Program-made: the position numbers and the translations under genes
Notes under the pieces: generated by a model
What the model was told of the DNA's origin: nothing
The model's input: the letters and a program-made list of their open reading frames with translations, nothing else
The model's database searches: none
Part shown: piece by piece, positions 1-4,839 of the stretch
Numbering within the stretch: position 1 is the first letter of the stretch
Layout: every line of letters starts with the position of its first letter
Origin: Geodermatophilaceae bacterium
Lineage (GTDB): Bacteria > Actinomycetota > Actinomycetes > Mycobacteriales > Geodermatophilaceae
Assembly (NCBI GenBank): GCA_013811805.1
Contig: JACCUM010000502.1
Span: 1-5,430 of the forward strand
DNA: 5,430 nt
Direction of reading: 5' to 3'

Positions 1-1
1 C

Positions 2-1138
2 CGGCGGGCCGAGCACTCGATCGCGTGGGACGACGGGTTGGGGATGTGGCTGGCCTTCGGGCACGCGGAGGCCAACGCCGTCCTGCGCCACCGCGACCTC
101 GGCCGGATCTGGGCCGACCGGGTCCCGCTGTCCGGCTTCGAGTCGTTCAATCTGATCCACCGCAACGCCCTGCTCGAGATGGAGCCCCCGGAACACCCCC
201 GGCTGCGGCGGCTGATCGCAACCGCGTTCGCCCGCGGACATGTCGAGCGGCTGCGCCTCCGGGTGGAGGAGCTGGCCTCCGGGCTGGTCGCCGACCTGCT
301 CGAACAGGGCGCCGACGGCCGGGCCGTCGATCTGGTCCCGACCTACGCCGACGTGCTCCCGGTGGCCGTCATCGCCGAACTCCTCGGTGTACCCGAGGCC
401 GACCGCCCGCTGCTGCGGCCGTGGTCGAACGCCATCGTCAAGATGTACGAGTACGACCGCCCGGCCGGCATCGAGTCCACTGCCGAGGCCGCCGCAGCCG
501 AGTTCGTGGCCTACCTGCGCGAGTTGGCCACGCAGCGCCGTACCGCACCGCGTGAGGACCTGATCAGCCATCTGGTCTCGGTACGGGACACCGACGGCGA
601 CCGGCTCACCGAGGACGAACTGGTCACCACATGCATTCTGCTGCTCAACGCCGGGCACGAGGCGACGGTCAATGTCACCTGCAACGGGATGCTCGCACTG
701 CTTGGGCATCCTGACGAGCTCGCCCGGCTCCGTCGGGAACCGTCACTGATTCCCACCGCGGTCGAGGAATTGATGCGCTACGACTCGCCGCTACAGCTTT
801 TCGAGCGCACCGCCGTACGCGATGTGGAGGTCGGGGACGTGACCGTACGGGCGGGTCAGAAGGTGGCCGCGCTGCTCGGCTCGGCCAACCGCGACCCAGC
901 GGTCTTCCCCGATCCGGACCGCCTCGTCCTGGACCGTACGGACAATTCGCACATCTCCTTCGGCGCGGGTATCCACTTCTGTATCGGGGCGCCGCTGGCC
1001 CGGGTCGAGTTACAGGAATCCTTCGCTGCGCTGCTCGCGGGCACGTCCACGATCGAGTTGGCCCGCGAACCGGTACGCCGCCCCCAATTCGTCCTACGGG
1101 GGCTGGCCGACCTCCCGGTCACCCTCACCTCGGCATGA
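2..1138 (+). CDS. Cytochrome P450, bacterial class I type (5' end cut by window edge)
   Basis: A heme-thiolate monooxygenase, soluble in bacteria and normally fed electrons by a ferredoxin and its reductase; neither is visible here. The frame is open from base 2 to the TGA at 1136-1138, giving 378 residues. With a usual length near 400, roughly 20-40 N-terminal residues are missing. Numbering from base 2, the visible signatures are the C-helix EMEPPEHPRLRR (bases ~176-211), the I-helix AGHEAT (217-222), the K-helix ExxR as ELMR (256-259) and the heme loop FGAGIHFCIG (320-329) with proximal ligand Cys327 (codon 980-982). The I-helix is odd: the position that usually carries the oxygen-activating Thr is Ala221, with Thr one place later. 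Substrate is unknown; the sequence resembles broad actinobacterial macrolide/steroid-type families, but I cannot assign a CYP number. No partner gene follows, and the next gene starts 87 nt downstream with its own likely promoter. The family call is secure; the role is not. Confidence 0.96.
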   Translation, partial: RRAEHSIAWDDGLGMWLAFGHAEANAVLRHRDLGRIWADRVPLSGFESFNLIHRNALLEMEPPEHPRLRRLIATAFARGHVERLRLRVEELASGLVADLLEQGADGRAVDLVPTYADVLPVAVIAELLGVPEADRPLLRPWSNAIVKMYEYDRPAGIESTAEAAAAEFVAYLRELATQRRTAPREDLISHLVSVRDTDGDRLTEDELVTTCILLLNAGHEATVNVTCNGMLALLGHPDELARLRREPSLIPTAVEELMRYDSPLQLFERTAVRDVEVGDVTVRAGQKVAALLGSANRDPAVFPDPDRLVLDRTDNSHISFGAGIHFCIGAPLARVELQESFAALLAGTSTIELAREPVRRPQFVLRGLADLPVTLTSA

Positions 1139-1159
1139 CCAGCTCCCCCATGTTTCTTT

Positions 1160-1210
1160 GACTCAAGGCCCCCTTGTGCCAATAGGTTTGGCACAAGGAC
1201 CCCTTCAGTC
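1160..1210. repeat. 51-bp interrupted palindrome between P450 and peptidase genes
   Basis: A perfect 11-bp inverted repeat, CCTTGTGCCAA (1172-1182) and TTGGCACAAGG (1188-1198), encloses the 5-nt loop TAGGT. The symmetry continues about the same centre (base 1185). After a 3x3 mismatch, AAGG (1165-1168) pairs with CCTT (1202-1205), then a C/C mismatch, then GACT (1160-1163) pairs with AGTC (1207-1210). In all, 19 of 23 arm positions are complementary. It begins 21 nt after the P450 stop and ends 3 nt before the putative -10 box of the peptidase gene. It could terminate the P450 transcript, although no T-tract follows on either strand. It could also be an operator over the -35 region, or one copy of a dispersed palindromic repeat. 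The structure is plain; the role is inferred. Confidence 0.8.
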
Positions 1211-1213
1211 CGA

Positions 1214-1219
1214 GATAAT
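1214..1219 (+). promoter_or_regulatory. Putative -10 box for a leaderless peptidase mRNA
   Basis: GATAAT matches five of six bases of the TATAAT consensus and stands out in this GC-rich sequence. Six nucleotides separate it from the A of the ATG at 1226, the spacing expected if transcription starts on the start codon itself. No purine-rich Shine-Dalgarno lies upstream of that ATG, which fits a leaderless mRNA, a common arrangement in actinobacteria. A -35-like TTGGCA lies at 1188-1193 within the palindrome arm, but the spacer would be 20 nt, longer than usual, so I do not rely on it. Confidence 0.5.
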
Positions 1220-1225
1220 GCGGGC

Positions 1226-2203
1226 ATGGTCGGCGAGCCGTACCCGGAGATCGAGCCGTACGACTCCGGCCTGTTGGCTGTCGGCGACGGTCACGAGATC
1301 TACTGGGAGACCAGTGGCAAGCCCGACGGCAAGCCGGCGGTGTTCCTGCACGGGGGTCCCGGCGGTGGCTCGAAGCCGGCGAACCGGCGGCTCTTCGACC
1401 CCGCCCGGTACCGCATCGTCGTGTTCGATCAGCGTGGCTGCGGGCGCAGCCGACCCCACGCGAGCCAGCCCAGTGCGGACCTGAGCACGAACACGACCTG
1501 GCATCTGGTCGCCGACATCGAGGCCCTGCGTGAGCACCTGGGGATCCAGCGCTGGCTGGTCCTCGGCGGCTCGTGGGGCTCGACCCTGGCACTGGCCTAC
1601 GCCGAGACGCATCCGGACCGGGTCACCGAGCTGATCCTGCGCGGTGTTTTCACCCTGCGCCGGAACGAGCTCGACTGGTTCTACCAGGGTGGTGCCGCCG
1701 TGATCTTCCCCGAGCGCTGGCAGGACTTCCTCGCTCCGGTTGCGGCGGAGGATCGCGCTGATCTCATGAGCGCCTACCACCGGCTCCTCAACGATCCCGA
1801 CCCAGCCGTGCATGGTCCCGCAGCCGTGTCGTGGAGCATCTGGGAAGCCTCGACGGTGACTCTGATCGAGGATCCTGACCTGCTCGAGGCCTACCAGGAC
1901 CCGGCGTTCTCCCTTGCCTTCGCCCGCATCGAGAACCACTTCTTTGTGCATGACGGTTGGTTGGAAGAGGGTCAGCTGATCGCCAATGCCGGTGTGCTGC
2001 AGGATATTCCGGGCATCATCGTGCAGGGTCGCTACGACATGTGCACGCCGCCGATCACCGCCTGGGACCTGCACCAGGCCTGGCCCGCTGCTGAGTTGCT
2101 GATGGTCCCAGCGACCGGACATTCGGCCACCGAACCGGGCAACACCCGCTGCCTGGTCCTGGCCACCGACGAGTTCGCCGACCGGACAGCCGACTCGGGT
2201 TGA
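1226..2203 (+). CDS. pip: Prolyl iminopeptidase (proline aminopeptidase, S33 alpha/beta hydrolase)
   Basis: Releases N-terminal proline from peptides (EC 3.4.11.5) in the cytoplasm, as part of peptide turnover. The 325-residue product has the usual family length. In order it shows the oxyanion-hole motif HGGPGGG (42-48), the family segment DQRGCGRS (68-75), the nucleophile elbow GGSWGS (114-119) with Ser116, WSIWE (203-207) and RIENHFF (234-240), whose Glu207 and Glu236 fit the acidic pair that holds the substrate's free amino group, Asp271 in GRYDMC, and His299 in TGHS. Ser116, Asp271 and His299 form the catalytic triad. There is no signal peptide or membrane segment. The ATG at 1226 is chosen because MVGEPYPEIEPYDSGLL is the typical N-terminus and a -10-like box sits six nucleotides before it; there is no ribosome binding site. 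The gene stands alone: P450 upstream with a palindrome between, and a convergent rhodanese downstream. Nothing appears broken or missing. Confidence 0.96.
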   Translation: MVGEPYPEIEPYDSGLLAVGDGHEIYWETSGKPDGKPAVFLHGGPGGGSKPANRRLFDPARYRIVVFDQRGCGRSRPHASQPSADLSTNTTWHLVADIEALREHLGIQRWLVLGGSWGSTLALAYAETHPDRVTELILRGVFTLRRNELDWFYQGGAAVIFPERWQDFLAPVAAEDRADLMSAYHRLLNDPDPAVHGPAAVSWSIWEASTVTLIEDPDLLEAYQDPAFSLAFARIENHFFVHDGWLEEGQLIANAGVLQDIPGIIVQGRYDMCTPPITAWDLHQAWPAAELLMVPATGHSATEPGNTRCLVLATDEFADRTADSG

Positions 2204-2242
2204 CCAGCCGGCATGACACGCCAATTGCGCATCGAAGCACTA

Positions 2243-2313
2243 TTGATCATCGGAACTGAGCCGGGTTGTCGGGCGTGGCGCGTCCATTAACCCCCTATAG
2301 TTCCGATGATCAA
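2243..2313 (+). repeat. 71-nt long-hairpin element between convergent genes
   Basis: A perfect 15-bp inverted repeat, TTGATCATCGGAACT (2243-2257) and AGTTCCGATGATCAA (2299-2313), encloses 41 nt. The interior also pairs in the same register about base 2278: GGGTT (2263-2267) with AACCC (2289-2293), and GGGCG (2271-2275) with CGTCC (2281-2285, one G-U), leaving a tiny loop around 2277-2279. By hand count, 24 Watson-Crick and 5 G-U pairs fill 29 of 34 positions. It lies 39 nt past the peptidase stop and 17 nt past the rhodanese stop. Its position suits a bidirectional terminator, but no T-tract flanks it and the stem is far longer than a normal terminator. All five G-U pairs exist only in the plus-strand RNA, which hints at a structured plus transcript. 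A small palindromic repeat or MITE-like copy is the other reading; no target-site duplication is evident. Confidence 0.75.
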
Positions 2314-2330
2314 GTCGGAGGTGTCCGGGT

Positions 2331-2663
2331 CTAAACGACCTCCGGGCTGCGTCCGGTGTCACTGACCATCGGCTTGCCGGCCGAGGCCCACCCCTGCATC
2401 CCGTCGGCGACGTTGACCGCCGCGATCCCCTGCGCACTGAGGAATTCGGCCACCCGCGCAGATCGGCTTCCACTGCGGCAGATCACGTACAACGGATCGC
2501 CCTCGGGGATGTCGCTCAGTCGCCCGGTCACCGCTCCGATCGGGATGTGTACCGCCGTCTCTATATGCCCGGCCACCCATTCGGCAGGCTCGCGCACGTC
2601 GAGAACCACGGCGTCAGCCGGCAGGGCGGACGCGGGTTGTTCGGAGAGCTCTGGGTGCGGCAT
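2331..2663 (-). CDS. Single-domain rhodanese-like sulfurtransferase
   Basis: A 110-residue stand-alone rhodanese domain of the GlpE/PspE size class, likely cytoplasmic because it has no signal peptide. Such proteins carry sulfane sulfur as a cysteine persulfide and pass it to thiols or cyanide. The sequence shows the N-terminal LDVREPAEW segment (21-29), GHIETAVHIP (32-41), and the active-site loop CRSGSRS (62-68) with catalytic Cys62, followed by the C-terminal helix region VADGMQGW (85-92). The six-residue loop of CRSGSR matches sulfurtransferases rather than Cdc25-like phosphatases, which have a longer loop. The ATG at 2661-2663 is supported by GAGGA at 2671-2675, seven nucleotides upstream on the minus strand. 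The gene is divergent from the flavin disulfide reductase, start codons 73 nt apart, and convergent with the peptidase gene. The physiological sulfur donor and acceptor cannot be told from sequence. Confidence 0.95.
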   Translation of the reverse strand: MPHPELSEQPASALPADAVVLDVREPAEWVAGHIETAVHIPIGAVTGRLSDIPEGDPLYVICRSGSRSARVAEFLSAQGIAAVNVADGMQGWASAGKPMVSDTGRSPEVV

Positions 2664-2670
2664 TCAAGAA

Positions 2671-2675
2671 TCCTC
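2671..2675 (-). promoter_or_regulatory. Ribosome binding site of the rhodanese gene
   Basis: Read on the minus strand, GAGGA sits seven nucleotides before the ATG at 2663-2661. It is the clearest Shine-Dalgarno in the window and fixes the rhodanese start. Confidence 0.7.
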
Positions 2676-2711
2676 ACACGTCGCGCGCCAGCCCGCCCGG
2701 GCGCGGCGTGT
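2676..2711. repeat. Imperfect inverted repeat in the divergent gap
   Basis: ACACGTCGCGC (2676-2686) and GCGCGGCGTGT (2701-2711) match as inverted arms at 10 of 11 positions (one T/G) around a 14-nt spacer. The repeat fills most of the 73-nt gap between the divergent rhodanese and flavoprotein genes, where a shared operator would sit. High GC raises the chance of such a match, and no clear -10 or -35 box could be found on either strand, so the regulatory reading is tentative. Confidence 0.35.
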
Positions 2712-2724
2712 CTGCGCTGGTGTC

Positions 2725-2728
2725 AGGA
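2725..2728 (+). promoter_or_regulatory. Ribosome binding site choosing the flavoprotein start
   Basis: AGGA at 2725-2728 lies eight nucleotides before the ATG at 2737 and favours that start over the in-frame ATG at 2728, which overlaps this AGGA and has no good site of its own. Confidence 0.5.
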
Positions 2729-2736
2729 TGGACACC

Positions 2737-4176
2737 ATGACGAGCTACGACCTGGTGGTGCTCGGTGCCGGTGCTGCGGGGCTGGGAGCAGCCGCCGGTG
2801 CCCGGGCCATCGGCAAGTCGGTCGCCCTCGTCGAGATGGACAAGCCGGGTGGTGAATGCACGTACTCCGGCTGCATTCCGAGCAAGACCTTGATCGAGAG
2901 CGCGAGACGGGTTCGGGAAGCGCGCGACGGGACCTCGTACGGATTCCGATCCGTCGTCGAAGTCGACTTTCCGGCCGTGATGTCCAGAGTGCGTGCGGTG
3001 GTCTCCGCTGTTGCCCAAGACGAATCGCCGGACCGGTTGCGGCGGCAAGGCATCGACCTCTGGCCGGGGCGGGCACGGTTGCTCGGCGGCGGAGGGGTGC
3101 GCGTCGGGAGCAGCACCGTGCAGGCCGAACGCATCATCGTGGCCACCGGTGCCCAACCACGGATTCCGCAGTTGCCCGGTCTCGCCGCCGTCGACTACCT
3201 GACCAACAAGACACTCTTCGAGCTGACCGACTTACCGCCCCGACTGCTCGTGCTGGGCGGTGGCGTCACCGGATGCGAACTCGCACAAGCCTTCGCCCGG
3301 CTGGGCAGCGAGGTCACCTTGATCGACAGCATGCCTCGCCTGCTTGCCGAAGAGGAACCCGAGGCCAGCACGGTCGTCGGTCAGGCGCTGGAGGCCAGCG
3401 GACTCCGATTGATGCTGGGCCGCAAGGTCGTTCGGGTTGACACAGGGCCCGTCGCTGTGCTCGACGAGGGGACGACAGTCACCGGCTCGCACCTGCTGCT
3501 CGCGGTGGGGCGAAACCCGCAGACCAGCGATCTCGGCCTGGACACCGTCGGAGTCGAACTCGGCGAAGCCGGCATCGTCAAGGTCGACGAGCACCTGTCC
3601 ACCACCGCCGACGGGATTTTCGCCGCCGGGGACTGCGCCTGGCCGCTGCAGCTGACCCATGTGGGATACGAGCAGGGTCGGCTGGCCGCGCACAACGCCT
3701 TCGCCCCGCACAACCGGCCGGGACTGCTGGGCGGACGCCGGGAATGGGATCCGAGTGCCATCCCACGCGTCACCTTCACCGATCCCGAGGTCGCCCACGT
3801 CGGACTCACCGAGGCGCAAGCGTTCGCGGCGTACGGCGACTCCGCCCGGGTCGGGTACGTCAGCGATACCCATTCCGACCGCGCTCGCTGCGCCGGCCGT
3901 ACCGAAGGATTCGTCAAACTGATCGCCGCCCCACCAAAGGTGTTGCGCAGCAAGCTGTTGGTCAAGCTCGTCGGAATGACAGCCGTCGGGCCGGTCGCGG
4001 GGGAACTCATCACCCAGGGGACGCTCGCCATGCGCGCCGGCGTCCTCGTGGGGCGGATCGCGCAGAGTGTGCACGCGTACCCGACCTGGTCCATGTCAGT
4101 GCGGATCGCGGCCGCGCAGTTCTTCGGCGGGTACGGCGGCCAGACGGCTCGACCGGCCAAGAACGCCGATGGCTGA
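2737..4176 (+). CDS. FAD/NAD(P) disulfide-reductase-family oxidoreductase with altered catalytic dyad
   Basis: A 479-residue cytoplasmic flavoprotein of the dihydrolipoamide dehydrogenase/mercuric reductase superfamily. Visible parts: FAD-binding GAGAAG (10-15); redox-active pair Cys41-x4-Cys46 in GGECTYSGCIPSK; FAD-linked ATGAQPRIP (136-144); dinucleotide-binding GGGVTG (174-179) with LIDS at the end of the second strand, where the acidic Asp favours NADH over NADPH; second FAD motif GIFAAGDC (293-300); and the dimerisation domain beginning VTFTDPEVAHVGLTE (345-359). Where lipoamide dehydrogenases have HxHPTxxE, this protein reads HAYPTWSM (446-453), so the catalytic His is Tyr448 and the Glu is Met453. 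Classical lipoamide or glutathione reductase chemistry is therefore doubtful; the substrate is unknown, and a mercuric-reductase-like or quinone/electron-carrier role is possible. The MerA C-terminal Cys pair is absent. The ATG at 2737 has a good upstream AGGA; ATG 2728 would add three residues. Its end overlaps the next gene by 8 nt, indicating an operon. Confidence 0.9.
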   Translation: MTSYDLVVLGAGAAGLGAAAGARAIGKSVALVEMDKPGGECTYSGCIPSKTLIESARRVREARDGTSYGFRSVVEVDFPAVMSRVRAVVSAVAQDESPDRLRRQGIDLWPGRARLLGGGGVRVGSSTVQAERIIVATGAQPRIPQLPGLAAVDYLTNKTLFELTDLPPRLLVLGGGVTGCELAQAFARLGSEVTLIDSMPRLLAEEEPEASTVVGQALEASGLRLMLGRKVVRVDTGPVAVLDEGTTVTGSHLLLAVGRNPQTSDLGLDTVGVELGEAGIVKVDEHLSTTADGIFAAGDCAWPLQLTHVGYEQGRLAAHNAFAPHNRPGLLGGRREWDPSAIPRVTFTDPEVAHVGLTEAQAFAAYGDSARVGYVSDTHSDRARCAGRTEGFVKLIAAPPKVLRSKLLVKLVGMTAVGPVAGELITQGTLAMRAGVLVGRIAQSVHAYPTWSMSVRIAAAQFFGGYGGQTARPAKNADG

Positions 4177-4834
4177 CCCGCAGCTTCCCAACCCGGTGTC
4201 TGTGCAGGATTCGACCGGCCCCCCAGGTGGTCCTCGAGGTGCGGCGGACCCGGCCGAGCCGGCGGGGCCAAAGTCGCCGGGGTCAGAGCTGACGGCATCC
4301 GGGCCGACGGGTTCCGGGCCCACGGCGTCCGAGGCCGCCGGTCCTCGTGAGCCGCAGTGGCGGGTGGCCTCCTCGGCGATCGGACTGTGGACGGTGCAGG
4401 AGATCATCGGGGCGCTGTTCCTGCTCATCCCGGCCATGGCCGCGTCGTTGTTCGTTCCGGACGCGGCACCGGGCTGGCTGGTCGTGGCCACGGACATCCT
4501 TCCCTGGGCATTGGCCGCCTTCTTCCTCGGCGCGGTCGTGGTGCTCCCGCGCTACAAGTACGCCGTACACCGGTGGGAGGTCACCCCCGACGGGATCTAC
4601 ACGCTCACCGGCTGGCTGTCCCGGACCTGGATCCTCGTGCCGATCAGCCGAATCCAGACCGTCGACGTCACACGTGGCCCGCTGCAGCGGATGTTCGGCC
4701 TGGCGACCGTGTCGGTACGTACCGCGTCGGCGCAGGGCAGCGTCGAGATCGAGCAGCTCGAGGCCTACACCGCGGCCCAGGTCGCCGATGATCTGTCCAA
4801 GCGGGCGAACCTCTACGACGACGACGCCACCTGA
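4169..4834 (+). CDS. Membrane protein with bacterial PH domain (YdbS-like, bPH2/DUF304)
   Basis: A 221-residue membrane protein. Residues 1-62 are rich in Pro, Gly, Ala and Ser and look disordered, with a short tandem SGPTG/SGPTA repeat. Two hydrophobic segments follow (about 73-96 and 103-127). After RYKYAVHRWEVTPDGIY comes the bPH2 domain (about 129-211), with the family landmarks LVPISRIQTVDVTRGPLQRMFGL (156-178) and a last strand SVEIEQLE. In Bacillus subtilis the homologous ydbS-ydbT pair is controlled by sigma-W and contributes to resistance to antimicrobials made by other bacilli; whether that holds here is inference. The ATG at 4169 is chosen because it lies inside the end of the flavoprotein gene (ATGGCTGA overlap), which suggests coupled translation; no strong ribosome binding site is seen. 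A longer frame reaching back to 4067 would overlap the flavoprotein by over 100 nt and adds only Arg-rich shadow sequence. The next gene follows after 5 nt. Confidence 0.9.
   Translation: MADPQLPNPVSVQDSTGPPGGPRGAADPAEPAGPKSPGSELTASGPTGSGPTASEAAGPREPQWRVASSAIGLWTVQEIIGALFLLIPAMAASLFVPDAAPGWLVVATDILPWALAAFFLGAVVVLPRYKYAVHRWEVTPDGIYTLTGWLSRTWILVPISRIQTVDVTRGPLQRMFGLATVSVRTASAQGSVEIEQLEAYTAAQVADDLSKRANLYDDDAT
4298..4327 (+). repeat. Two-copy 15-bp tandem repeat in the PH protein's linker
   Basis: TCCGGGCCGACGG (4298-4310) and TCCGGGCCCACGG (4313-4325) recur with a 15-bp period and encode SGPTG then SGPTA in the flexible N-terminal tail. The in-frame period means copy-number change would lengthen or shorten the tail without a frameshift. 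Confidence 0.6.
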
Positions 4835-4839
4835 CCACG

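Noticed and set aside
1188..1193. TTGGCA as a firm -35 box for pip
   Set aside because: The spacer to GATAAT would be 20 nt, and the hexamer is part of the palindrome arm, so its match may be coincidental. Kept only as a remark.
1158..1484. Small plus-strand frame beginning in the palindrome (repeated TQGPL/AQGPL residues)
   Set aside because: The repeated residues come from the palindrome and its 30-bp direct repeat; the rest is out of frame within pip. There is no ribosome binding site.
1205..2224. Long minus-strand open frame opposite the peptidase gene (339 codons)
   Set aside because: It is a shadow of the high-GC third-position bias of pip; the plus frame has all catalytic motifs and the minus translation shows no family features.
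2204..2330. Insertion-sequence remnant or integrase attachment site in the convergent gap
   Set aside because: No transposase fragment, tRNA end or target-site duplication is visible; only the palindromic hairpin supports mobility, so a mobile-element call is not justified.
2356..2736. N-terminal extension of the flavoprotein frame back to base 2356
   Set aside because: It runs antisense through the rhodanese gene, and the added residues match nothing. The FAD motif right after MTSYDLVVLGAGAAG marks the normal N-terminus, with AGGA properly spaced before ATG 2737.
3232..4298. Two long minus-strand frames opposite the flavoprotein gene
   Set aside because: Antisense shadows with low-complexity Arg/Pro/Ser/Gly composition and no recognisable motif, opposite a complete conserved gene.
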